Assembly: GCA_029779375.1 (NCBI GenBank)
Contig: JAKPAR010000351.1
Span: 1 to 13,416, forward strand
DNA: 13,416 nt
Reading direction: 5' to 3'
From: Bacillota bacterium
GTDB lineage: Bacteria; Bacillota; Clostridia; Tissierellales; Sporanaerobacteraceae
Shown here: piece after piece, positions 6,305 to 13,416 of the stretch
Layout: each line of letters starts with the position of its first letter
How positions within the stretch are numbered: the first letter of the stretch is position 1
The notes under the pieces: model-generated
Told to the model about the DNA's origin: nothing
Databases searched by the model: none
The model's input: the letters and a program-made list of their open reading frames with translations, nothing else
Program-made: the position numbers and the translations under genes

Positions 6305-6366
6305 CATTTTTCTGAAAATTATTTTCCTACTACTATCTTATGTAATAAATACATATTTAATCATAT

Positions 6367-7014
6367 TTATATATTGTTTCTTATCTTGTCTATAGTATCT
6401 AAAGCATTTCTTCTCACATACCCCTTCTCATCATTTAATGATATTCTTTTAAGCAACTCTATAGTTTCATCATCTCCAATTGAAGATAGTGCCTTTATAG
6501 CATATTGCCTAACTTGAGGATTTTCATCTTTCAACTTTTCCTCCAGCAAAGATTTTGTTTCTTTTTTATTTATCTTTCCTAGTGCTGAGCAAGAAAGTCT
6601 TCTATAATTGACATTTTTGCTATTTAGCTCCATCTTCAAAAAAGGAATCAGTCTTTCATCTTTTAATTCTCCTATTAACCATATAAGTATCATTCTATCT
6701 TCAGGATTTTTAAATTTTATATACCTTTTATATATATCTTTGGAGAGCAATTCTTTTTCTTCATCCGTCATACCATTCAAATAGCATAATCTCTCTTTCT
6801 TGGGCAAACTTATTATTTTTATCAGTTCATCTTCTTTTTTATTATCTTTGTTTGCCTGCTCTATCTTACATCTAATAATATCCTTCTCCACTTCCTCCTT
6901 TGACATTCTTCTAATAATAGCTATAGTTTCCAATGATTTTCCCTCTTTGTACAAAAAATAGCTTATATAATGATCCTCTATATTAGATATGTTCTTCCAT
7001 AAATCTTCGTACAT
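6367..7014 (-). CDS. HEAT-repeat protein, cotranscribed with hflX
   Basis: 215 residues, cytosolic. The N-terminal part (about 14-52) looks like a small helix-turn-helix or helical domain (EGKSLETIAIIRRMSKEEVE). A charged linker leads to a second helical block (70-100). The C-terminal half consists of HEAT-type repeats: 105-131 (MILIWLIGELKDERLIPFL), 136-162 (YRRLSCSALGKINKKETKSL), 167-192 (QVRQYAIKALSSIGDDETIE) and a partial one at 199-213. HEAT arrays are protein or nucleic-acid binding scaffolds; no catalytic motif is seen. The start ATG is only 8 bases after the hflX stop, with AGGTGAT as ribosome binding site overlapping that stop codon, so it is translationally coupled to hflX. A link with ribosome handling is inferred from this only. 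No convincing terminator follows it. Confidence 0.85.
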   Translation of the reverse strand: MYEDLWKNISNIEDHYISYFLYKEGKSLETIAIIRRMSKEEVEKDIIRCKIEQANKDNKKEDELIKIISLPKKERLCYLNGMTDEEKELLSKDIYKRYIKFKNPEDRMILIWLIGELKDERLIPFLKMELNSKNVNYRRLSCSALGKINKKETKSLLEEKLKDENPQVRQYAIKALSSIGDDETIELLKRISLNDEKGYVRRNALDTIDKIRNNI

Positions 7015-7022
7015 AATATCAC

Positions 7023-8321
7023 CTATTCCAATATATAATCAGAATACTTAATAAAATCTATGCTATTTAAGCTGACTAAGACCTCTGTCCCTTCTTCTCT
7101 ATGCAAAATTTTTTCTACATTGTAATTGTCAAGAATGTAAGATAATATATTTTGCTTATCATAAGGAATTCGCATAGTTACTTTTCTGTATTCAAAAGGC
7201 AAATTTTCTTCAATCATTTTAAATAAAACATCCATATTATGTCCTTCTTTAGCAGATATGAATACTTTTTTATCTATAAATTTGTTATCATATACCAATT
7301 TATCTATTTCTGCTATATCGATCTTGTTAAAAACAGTAATTATAGGTTTATCTAAAACATCCAAATCTTTTAAAATATCATAAGTAGTTTTTATTTGAAT
7401 GTCTAAATCACTATTTGAAGCATCTACTACATGAAGAAGCAAATCAGCATATTTAACTTCCTCTAATGTTCCCTTAAAGGCTTCAATTAAATGAGTAGGC
7501 AATTTACTTACAAAACCGACTGTATCTGTTATAAGAAAATCTTGTCCATTTAATAGTTTTCCTCTACGTAATGTGGTATCTAAAGTAGCAAAAAGCATAT
7601 CATAGACAAATACTTCTTTTTGTTCATCAAAATCTTCTCTATACTCTAGCATCTTATTCATAAGAGTAGACTTTCCTGCATTTGTATACCCAACCAGTGC
7701 TACAACAGGCAAATTTGAATCTATTCTCTTTTTTCTCTTAACTTCTCTTACCTTTTCAATTTCCTTTAATTGTTTTTCAATATTCCCAATTTCTCTTAAT
7801 ATATGACGTCTATCAGTTTCCAATTTCATTTCACCAGGACCTCTAGTACCTATTCCTCCACCTTCTCTTGACAAATAATCCCTAAGTCCTATAAGCCTTG
7901 GAAGTCTATATTTAAGTTGAGCAAGCTCTACTTGGAGTTTACCCTCTTTTGAAGTAGCTCTTTTGGCAAAAATATCTAAAATCAAATTAGTTCTATCGAT
8001 TATTTTCTTTTCAATTATATTCTCTAAATTTCTAATTTGAGCAGGAGAAAGTTCATCATTAAATACAACTGTATCTATATCCAATTCATAGCAATAGTTT
8101 TTTATCTCCTCTGCCTTTCCTTTACCTATATAAAAAGCTGCATCTACTCTGTCTTTCTTTTGAATAATTCTCTCAACAACTTCACCGTTAGCTGCCTTTA
8201 CAAGTTCTTCCAATTCATTTATAGAATTGTCTATATCATACTTTTCATCTTTTAAATCTACACCTACAACAAGTACCTTTTCAAGTTTATCCTGTGTAAA
8301 ATCCACAATATCACCATCCAT
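7023..8321 (-). CDS. hflX: GTPase HflX, ribosome-splitting factor
   Basis: 432 residues. HflX binds the 50S subunit and splits stalled 70S ribosomes under stress in E. coli and other bacteria. The N-terminal HflX domain (about 30-150) includes VFNDELSPAQIRNLE and a Gly-rich linker SREGGGIGTRGPGE (151-164). A coiled helix follows, then the G domain: P-loop GYTNAGKST (211-219), DTVG (266-269) with FVSKLPTHLIEAFKGTLEE, NKID (332-335) and SAK (356-358). A C-terminal extension is present. The longest start is ATG at 8321, without an evident ribosome binding site. A GTG at 8306 has GGTGAT 3 bases upstream, the same arrangement as the next gene, and may be the true start. yunB ends 51 bases upstream. 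A TATAAT at 8341-8346 lacks a good -35. Confidence 0.95.
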   Translation of the reverse strand: MDGDIVDFTQDKLEKVLVVGVDLKDEKYDIDNSINELEELVKAANGEVVERIIQKKDRVDAAFYIGKGKAEEIKNYCYELDIDTVVFNDELSPAQIRNLENIIEKKIIDRTNLILDIFAKRATSKEGKLQVELAQLKYRLPRLIGLRDYLSREGGGIGTRGPGEMKLETDRRHILREIGNIEKQLKEIEKVREVKRKKRIDSNLPVVALVGYTNAGKSTLMNKMLEYREDFDEQKEVFVYDMLFATLDTTLRRGKLLNGQDFLITDTVGFVSKLPTHLIEAFKGTLEEVKYADLLLHVVDASNSDLDIQIKTTYDILKDLDVLDKPIITVFNKIDIAEIDKLVYDNKFIDKKVFISAKEGHNMDVLFKMIEENLPFEYRKVTMRIPYDKQNILSYILDNYNVEKILHREEGTEVLVSLNSIDFIKYSDYILE

Positions 8322-8372
8322 TTTTATTAGATCATCTACTATTATATTACATTTAAAGATTTTTTCCTAATA

Positions 8373-9017
8373 TTATTTAATAATACTTAGTATATCATCT
8401 TTAGGCACATTTACATATTGATTTGGTACATCTCCTATAATTATAGTTTCAGCAATAGGAACACTTGAAGTAACCTTTATATTTTCCGATACCAATGGAA
8501 CTATAATTTTTATTTCAGCTATAACTATTAGATAAATCCTATGCCTAGTTTGGTTTATTCCTGATTCTTGAAATTCAGTGGCAAAATCTACAGTTACTGC
8601 ACCCTGTGGTACTATTTGAAGTTTTATACTTGGAAGCTTCACTATTTGAATGTCAAAAGCATTATTTAAGGGAATTTTTATGTCTGATTTTGAAATATTC
8701 TTAAGTTGATTTTGCACCTCTACAGCTACTTCTGAGGCTATAGAATTCATAAGTATTGTATTGGCCTGCATAAGAGTCACTTTACCTTTGTCATCATATT
8801 TTACAGAAATAAGATCAGTATAATCTATATTGTCATTTGTAATTATAGATGTTGCATCATTTATTGCTTGAGTAGCAATTGCTTTAGCCCTTATTTCAGA
8901 AACAGCTACTAAAGTAGCCTTTATATTGTTGTTTATATAGATGAACATGTATACTATAATTACAGCTGGCAAAACTATCCATACAATAAATCTTTTATTT
9001 TTGTTTCTATGCTTCAA
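8373..9017 (-). CDS. yunB: Sporulation protein YunB
   Basis: 214 residues. Basic N-terminus (MKHRNKNKR), one membrane helix at about 9-28, then an extracytoplasmic domain starting with IKATLVAVSEIRAKAIATQAINDA, the hallmark of the YunB family. In Bacillus subtilis yunB is a mother-cell sigma-E gene needed for normal spore formation; its molecular role is unknown. The start is a TTG at 9017: an unusual G-rich ribosome binding site (A followed by seven G) ends about 8 bases upstream, and no ATG fits. It is divergent from the PBP gene. A weak sigma-E-like promoter lies upstream. Downstream hflX is 51 bases away with no terminator, so sporulation-time readthrough into hflX is possible. Confidence 0.92.
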   Translation of the reverse strand: MKHRNKNKRFIVWIVLPAVIIVYMFIYINNNIKATLVAVSEIRAKAIATQAINDATSIITNDNIDYTDLISVKYDDKGKVTLMQANTILMNSIASEVAVEVQNQLKNISKSDIKIPLNNAFDIQIVKLPSIKLQIVPQGAVTVDFATEFQESGINQTRHRIYLIVIAEIKIIVPLVSENIKVTSSVPIAETIIIGDVPNQYVNVPKDDILSIIK

Positions 9018-9038
9018 AAAAAGTCCCCCCCTGTATAT

Positions 9039-9067
9039 AATATATGCAGATAAAGTTAATAGTGTGC
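9039..9067 (-). promoter_or_regulatory. Possible sigma-E-like promoter of yunB
   Basis: On the minus strand GCACACT (9061-9067), 14 bases, CATATATT (9039-9046), compared with the sigma-E pattern KMATATT-N14-CATACAHT. The -10 matches 7 of 8, the -35 about 5 of 7. It is supported by the known sigma-E control of yunB in B. subtilis, but the DNA is A+T-rich and the match is modest. Confidence 0.3.
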
Positions 9068-9112
9068 ATTTTAAAATTTTATATTATAATAGTATTGAAA
9101 CTACCCTATGAG

Positions 9113-9141
9113 TTAACAAGGCTTTTTTTATGTGGTATAAT
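9113..9141 (+). promoter_or_regulatory. Sigma-A promoter of the PBP1A gene (extended -10)
   Basis: TTAACA (9113-9118), 17 bases, TATAAT (9136-9141) preceded by TGG, an extended -10. It lies 43 bases upstream of the start codon. Confidence 0.75.
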
Positions 9142-9184
9142 TAAACTATTATTTTACCTATCTCTCATTTAAGGAGGTATATTG

Positions 9185-12160
9185 ATGTCTGAAGATAATA
9201 CTAGAAAACAAGAAAGTGAAAAGAAAAAGAAGAAAAAGAAGAAAAAAAATGGACTTAAAATCTTTTTATTGATATTGTTAATGATTCTTGTAGTTGGAAT
9301 TGGTACAGTAACTGGTATGGTCATAGCTATTGCAAAAGATGCCCCACAAATAGATCCAACTAATATTGGTTCATTACTTAGTCAAACTTCATTTATATTG
9401 GATGAAAATGGCAATACAATAGAAAAAATTCAAACAGATGAATACAGAACTATTGTCAGCTTAGAAAAAATGCCACCTCATTTACAAAATGCTTTTATAT
9501 CAATAGAGGATGAAAGATTTAGAAAACATATTGGAGTAGATCCAAAAGGTATAATTAGTGCTATGTTTGATAATATAAAAGCTGGGGCAACTGTCAGAGG
9601 TGCTAGCACTATAACACAACAATTAGCAAGAAACTTATATTTAAACAATGACAAAAAATTAGATAGAAAAATAAAAGAAGCCTATCTTGCTATGCAAATG
9701 GAAAAAGCTTTGACTAAAGATCAAATACTAGAAGCCTATTTAAATAGGATAGATTTAGGTCAAGGTGCCTTTGGTGTTCAAGAAGCAGCTCAGACATATT
9801 TCTCAAAAAATGTAGATGAATTAACTATTGCAGAAAGTGCTCTTTTGGCCGGGATAGTCAAGAGCCCTTCAAAGTATTCACCATACTTTACAGTTAGACC
9901 TGAAGATTTTAATAGCGATACACAAGAAGAAATTGGACAGATAGATAAATTTGGAGAAAAATTTATTGTCATAAGTAATAAAAACGCCATTAAAAGACAA
10001 CATGTAGTTTTAGGTAAAATGAAAGAGCTTGGATATATTTCTGATAAAGAATATAATGAAGCAATAAACCAAGATATTAAAGCAATTTTAAAACCTGGAC
10101 AAAAGAAAATAAATGGTATATCTTCTTATTTCACAGACTATGTAAAAGTACAAGCAATAGAGGCAATGATAGAGAAACTGGGATATACTAGAGAGCAAGC
10201 TGAAAAAGAATTGTACACTGGCGGACTCAAGATCTATTCTACTATGGATGTAAATATGCAACACAAAGTAGAAGATATCTATGCAAATTTTACCGAAATA
10301 TTATTTGGAAATCCTGAAAAATTGAAAGGCCCAGTTCTTATTGACTGGTCTTTGGACAAAAAAAAGAATATAGTAGATGAAAGAAAAAAAATCATATACT
10401 ACAAACAAGAAAATCTATTTGATGAAAATTTCAATCTTGTGATAGAAAAAGGAACTTTTGAAATTCGAGATGGGAATATAGCTATAAACAATAAAAAGAT
10501 TACTCCATACAAAAATAATTTAGATATTGGGGATTATTATGTTATTGATAATAAGAAAAATTTAGTTACTCATCCTGTAGGCAGCTTAACTTTGCCAGAA
10601 AATAGTTTTAAAGTAGAAGAAAATGGTGAAATATTGATACTAAATACTTTTTTATCACAAAAAGAAGATTTCTATAAAATTAATGAAAATGGTCATTTGA
10701 TTATTAATTCAAATTATTTCTATAGAAGCAAGGATGGAATTGTGCAACCACAATCTGCAACTGTAATTATGGATTATAGAACCGGAGCAATAAAAGCTCT
10801 AGTTGGTGGAAGAGATATAAAAGGAAACAAACTTTTAAATAGAGCTACTTCTTCCCAAAGACAACCAGGTTCATCTATAAAACCAATTGCTGTATATCTT
10901 CCAGCACTCGACAATGGATTCACTGCAGCTTCTGTAATAGATGATATTCCACATTACAACGAAAATGGAGAACTATGGCCAAAAAACTGGTACAGTGGCT
11001 ATAGAGGTCTTACTACTTTAAGAAATAGTGTAGAACAATCTATAAATGTAAACTCAGTAAAAGTACTGGAATCTATAGGAATAAATACTTCTTTGGAATA
11101 TTTAAAACGCCTTGGGATAATTAATGAAGAACATCCTGAAAAAGATAACTTTGTATCAAGAGCAGAAGATAAAGCTAATAATGACGAAAATTTAGCAGCA
11201 CTAGGGCTTGGTGGTATGACTAAAGGATTAACTCCGCTAGAAATGACGGCAGCTTATGGTGCAATTGCAAATGGTGGAACTTACACAAAACCTATAACTT
11301 TTACAAAGATATTAGATAAGGATGGCAATATCCTTATTGAAAATAATCCTAAACAAAATATAGTAGTATCACCAGAAATAGCTTATATAATGTCTGATAT
11401 TTTAAGAACTACAGTGGCTAATGGAATTGCTGGAAGAGCACAGATTCCAAAAATGCCTACAGCAGGTAAAACTGGTACTACTCAAGAAAATGCAGATGCA
11501 TGGTTTGTAGGATTTACTCCATATTATGTATCTGCTGTATGGATAGGAAATGACTCGCCTACTATAAAGTTGACAAAAGGAAGCGCTATGGCTGCTGAAC
11601 TTTGGAAAAATATAATGATAAAATCTCATGAAAATTTAGAACCTAAAAGTTTTGAAATGCCTCCAAATATAGTAAAACTAAGTGTATGTAGTCAATCTGG
11701 AAAATTGCCTTCAGAAACGTGCAGTGGAGACCCTAGGGGGAATACAATTGTAAGCGAAATATTTGCCAAAGGTACTGAACCTAGAGAACATTGTGATACC
11801 CATATAGTACTAGATATTGATACAACCACAGGTAAAATTGCAAATGAATACTGTCCTAAAGATGCTATTCAAAGTAAAGTATTCATAAAAAGAGAACCAC
11901 CATATAATCCTTCAGAACACAATGGTATTGTACCAAAAGATTATCAATATACTGCACCATGGGAAATTTGTCCTGTACACAATCAGGAAAATGCCATAGA
12001 TGAATGGATGAATGAACAATTCAACGAAGAAAATAACGGCGAAGAAGAAACACCCATTGATGAAACCCCAGGAAACAATACTGAAAATCCAAACAATAAA
12101 AATGAAAACAACCAGAATGAACAAAATCCAGGAAATAACGGGAATGAAAACGGAAACTAA
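9185..12160 (+). CDS. Class A penicillin-binding protein (bifunctional glycosyltransferase/transpeptidase)
   Basis: 991 residues from ATG at 9185, with AAGGAGG 7 bases upstream; an in-frame TTG at 9182 is less well placed. It polymerises and cross-links peptidoglycan. A Lys-rich cytoplasmic start (about 15-22) and one membrane helix (about 25-48) precede the GT51 domain: S-I-E-D-E-R-F with catalytic Glu108, GASTITQQLARNLYL, and RKIKEAYLAMQMEKALTKDQ. After about residue 355 comes a 150-residue insertion (about 370-518) not typical of short PBP1A proteins. The transpeptidase domain has S563-S-I-K566, S619-I-N621 and K762-T-G764, all intact. The tail after about residue 930 is a low-complexity Asn/Glu/Pro-rich segment of 50-60 residues. 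It is an independent unit with its own promoter and terminator. It could be named ponA, but the class A paralogue is not certain. Confidence 0.96.
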   Translation: MSEDNTRKQESEKKKKKKKKKNGLKIFLLILLMILVVGIGTVTGMVIAIAKDAPQIDPTNIGSLLSQTSFILDENGNTIEKIQTDEYRTIVSLEKMPPHLQNAFISIEDERFRKHIGVDPKGIISAMFDNIKAGATVRGASTITQQLARNLYLNNDKKLDRKIKEAYLAMQMEKALTKDQILEAYLNRIDLGQGAFGVQEAAQTYFSKNVDELTIAESALLAGIVKSPSKYSPYFTVRPEDFNSDTQEEIGQIDKFGEKFIVISNKNAIKRQHVVLGKMKELGYISDKEYNEAINQDIKAILKPGQKKINGISSYFTDYVKVQAIEAMIEKLGYTREQAEKELYTGGLKIYSTMDVNMQHKVEDIYANFTEILFGNPEKLKGPVLIDWSLDKKKNIVDERKKIIYYKQENLFDENFNLVIEKGTFEIRDGNIAINNKKITPYKNNLDIGDYYVIDNKKNLVTHPVGSLTLPENSFKVEENGEILILNTFLSQKEDFYKINENGHLIINSNYFYRSKDGIVQPQSATVIMDYRTGAIKALVGGRDIKGNKLLNRATSSQRQPGSSIKPIAVYLPALDNGFTAASVIDDIPHYNENGELWPKNWYSGYRGLTTLRNSVEQSINVNSVKVLESIGINTSLEYLKRLGIINEEHPEKDNFVSRAEDKANNDENLAALGLGGMTKGLTPLEMTAAYGAIANGGTYTKPITFTKILDKDGNILIENNPKQNIVVSPEIAYIMSDILRTTVANGIAGRAQIPKMPTAGKTGTTQENADAWFVGFTPYYVSAVWIGNDSPTIKLTKGSAMAAELWKNIMIKSHENLEPKSFEMPPNIVKLSVCSQSGKLPSETCSGDPRGNTIVSEIFAKGTEPREHCDTHIVLDIDTTTGKIANEYCPKDAIQSKVFIKREPPYNPSEHNGIVPKDYQYTAPWEICPVHNQENAIDEWMNEQFNEENNGEEETPIDETPGNNTENPNNKNENNQNEQNPGNNGNENGN

Positions 12161-12185
12161 GGAAGATATTCTTCCTTAGTTTTTT
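12154..12185 (+). terminator. Intrinsic terminator of the PBP1A gene
   Basis: AAACTAAGGAAGA (12154-12166), a 3-base loop, TCTTCCTTAGTTT (12170-12182), then the T run to 12185: a 13-bp stem. Both the PBP stop and the convergent spoVAE stop (12176-12178) lie inside it. The U-tract is good for the plus strand and poor for the minus strand. Confidence 0.88.
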
Positions 12186-12532
12186 GTCTTTGGATTAGAT
12201 ACTACAGACATTATATATCCAAAAATAATAGCTGCTGCTATTCCACCTGACGCCGCTTCTAATCCTCCTGTAAAAACCCCTATAAACCCATTTTTATCTA
12301 CTCCTTTAAATACACCTTTACACAATGCATATCCAAATCCAGTGAGAGGCACAGAAGCTCCAGCACCTGCAAATTTAATCAATGGTTCATAAATACCTAG
12401 AGCAGTGAGAATGACCCCCGAGGTAACATATATGACTAATATATGAGCTGGAGTCAATTTTGTTGTATTCATAATTATTTGAGCTATAGCACAAATAAGC
12501 CCCCCAACTATAAAAGCCTTTAAATACTCCAT
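12176..12532 (-). CDS. spoVAE: Stage V sporulation protein AE (SpoVAE/SpoVAEb)
   Basis: 118 residues from ATG at 12532. Several membrane helices (about 4-20, 27-47, 52-72, 88-108) and the family sequence GASVPLTGFGYALCKGVFKG followed by G-G-L-E-A-A-S-G-G-I. Part of the SpoVA complex in the inner spore membrane that moves Ca-dipicolinic acid into the forespore and out at germination. An upstream ATG at 12559 would add nine residues but would overlap spoVAD; the ideal AGGAGGTGA 4 bases before 12532 decides for the shorter form, which also matches the usual length of about 116. It starts 16 bases after the spoVAD stop, the usual spoVAD-spoVAE order, and appears to be the last gene of the operon. 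Confidence 0.93.
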   Translation of the reverse strand: MEYLKAFIVGGLICAIAQIIMNTTKLTPAHILVIYVTSGVILTALGIYEPLIKFAGAGASVPLTGFGYALCKGVFKGVDKNGFIGVFTGGLEAASGGIAAAIIFGYIMSVVSNPKTKN

Positions 12533-12548
12533 ATTTTCACCTCCTGTT

Positions 12549-13416
12549 TTATTTTTCATTGGAAATAGTCAATGCATGAGCTATCCCTGGTATAGACTCA
12601 CCTTGTTGTGTCATGGTAGGTGAATGCAAAGCTCCTGTAGAAATAAGCAGCACTTTATTTAAATTTCCATTCAACATTTCATTATATATATAGCCATTAA
12701 ACACTACAGCAGAGCAACCACAACCACTTCCACCAGCATGGGTATCCTGTTTTTTGCTATCAAATATTTTTATACCACAATCAGTATATACTTTGGAAAT
12801 ATCATATCCCTGCTTTTTCATGAAATCTACAACTATATCTTTCCCCACATGACCTAAATCTCCTGTAATGATCAAATCATAGTCATCTGGTGTATATCCT
12901 GTATCCTTAAAATGAATAGAAATAGTATCTACAGCTGCAGGTGCCATGGCAGAGCCCATATTGTTTACATCTTTTATGCCTAGATCTATAACTTTCCCAG
13001 TAGTAATATATGTGATATAAGGACCACTTCCTTCCAAAGACAAAATAGATGCTCCAGCACCTGTAACTGTCCACTGAGCTGAAAATGGTCTTTGAGTTCC
13101 AAATTCCAATGGAAATCTATATTGTCTTTCAGCTGTACTAAAATGACTCGAAGTAACACAAGCTACCTTGTCAGCAAAACCACCATCTATAATCATAGCC
13201 CCTAAGCTTAATGATTCAGACATAGTAGAACAAGCCCCATATAATCCAAAATAGGGCACACCTAGTTGCCTAGCACAATAAGAAGAAGTTGTGATTTGAT
13301 TTAGTAAATCACCAGAAAAAAGGTAATCTATATCGCGTTCAGATAAATTAGCTTTTGAAATAGCAAGTTTAACAGCCTCCTCTTGCATTTTACTTTCACA
13401 TTTTTCCCAAGACTCT
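12549..13416 (-). CDS. spoVAD: Stage V sporulation protein AD (SpoVAD), partial, N-terminus off window
   Basis: 288 C-terminal residues are visible; the frame stays open to the window edge (reading ESWEKCESKM before the first internal Met), so about 50 N-terminal residues are missing. Thiolase-like fold with the family blocks YFGLYGACSTMSESLSLGA, RQYRFPLEFGTQRPFSAQWT and DTHAGGSGCGCSAVVFNGYI. In B. subtilis SpoVAD binds dipicolinic acid and is required for its uptake into the forespore. The conserved Cys of the G-A-C-S-T block and the Gly-rich late block are present. Stop TAA at 12549-12551, then spoVAE. The operon promoter, expected to be sigma-G type, lies outside the window. Confidence 0.95.
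   Translation of the reverse strand, partial: ESWEKCESKMQEEAVKLAISKANLSERDIDYLFSGDLLNQITTSSYCARQLGVPYFGLYGACSTMSESLSLGAMIIDGGFADKVACVTSSHFSTAERQYRFPLEFGTQRPFSAQWTVTGAGASILSLEGSGPYITYITTGKVIDLGIKDVNNMGSAMAPAAVDTISIHFKDTGYTPDDYDLIITGDLGHVGKDIVVDFMKKQGYDISKVYTDCGIKIFDSKKQDTHAGGSGCGCSAVVFNGYIYNEMLNGNLNKVLLISTGALHSPTMTQQGESIPGIAHALTISNEK

Noticed and set aside
6305..6366. Possible terminator after the HEAT gene (TATGTA/TACATA and GAAAAT/ATTTTC dyads)
   Set aside because: The stems are weak, pure or nearly pure A/T, and no U-tract follows on the minus strand.
9200..9250. A-rich run coding for the poly-Lys start of the PBP, as a possible phase-variation tract
   Set aside because: The longest homopolymer is only 8 A, interrupted by G elsewhere, and Lys-rich cytoplasmic tails are normal in class A PBPs.
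12533..12559. Longer spoVAE start at 12559
   Set aside because: It would overlap the spoVAD end, and the perfect ribosome binding site belongs to the ATG at 12532.
1..13416. CRISPR array, transposon, prophage, tRNA or rRNA genes
   Set aside because: Looked for direct repeats, transposase or integrase proteins and RNA gene signatures on both strands; none seen.

Overview
This is an A+T-rich window (roughly 30% G+C by eye) from an endospore-forming low-GC Gram-positive bacterium, most likely an anaerobic Clostridia/Tissierellia-type Bacillota. The evidence is three sporulation genes (yunB, spoVAE, spoVAD), strong AGGAGG ribosome binding sites, TTG starts, sigma-A promoters and compact intrinsic terminators. 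There are no rRNA or tRNA genes, no CRISPR array, no transposase and no prophage gene. It looks like ordinary chromosome.

Layout from left to right. Positions 1-1642 (minus) hold a membrane protein with a degraded Mrr-type nuclease domain (cut by the window edge), a DUF1461/TIGR01906 integral membrane protein that is a likely lipoprotein transacylase (Lit), and a 57-codon gene upstream of it with its own hairpin. Positions 1764-4229 (minus) hold yebC, nadE and cysK: a translation factor, NAD synthesis and cysteine synthesis. Positions 4349-5061 (plus), divergent from cysK, hold two overlapping half-length TSUP (TauE/SafE) permease genes. Positions 5076-6249 (minus) hold a YigZ/YvyE (IMPACT) protein and a Nudix-fold protein with a broken Nudix box. 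Positions 6367-9017 (minus) hold yunB, hflX and a HEAT-repeat protein gene starting 8 bases after hflX. Position 9185 onward (plus) holds a class A penicillin-binding protein of 991 residues. Positions 12176-13416 (minus) hold spoVAE and the C-terminal part of spoVAD.

The genes fall into three themes. cysK with the divergent TSUP pair suggests sulfur acquisition and cysteine synthesis, with a dyad over the shared promoter region. YebC, HflX (with its HEAT neighbour) and YigZ are linked to translation or ribosome handling. PBP1A, YunB and SpoVA belong to the cell envelope and spore. No clearly new multi-gene system is evident. The best leads are the putative Lit protein, the half-size TSUP pair, the hflX-HEAT cotranscribed pair, and two enzyme-fold proteins that have lost catalytic residues. 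No gene-free stretch exceeds 300 bases; the largest gap is about 170 bases, between yunB and the PBP gene.
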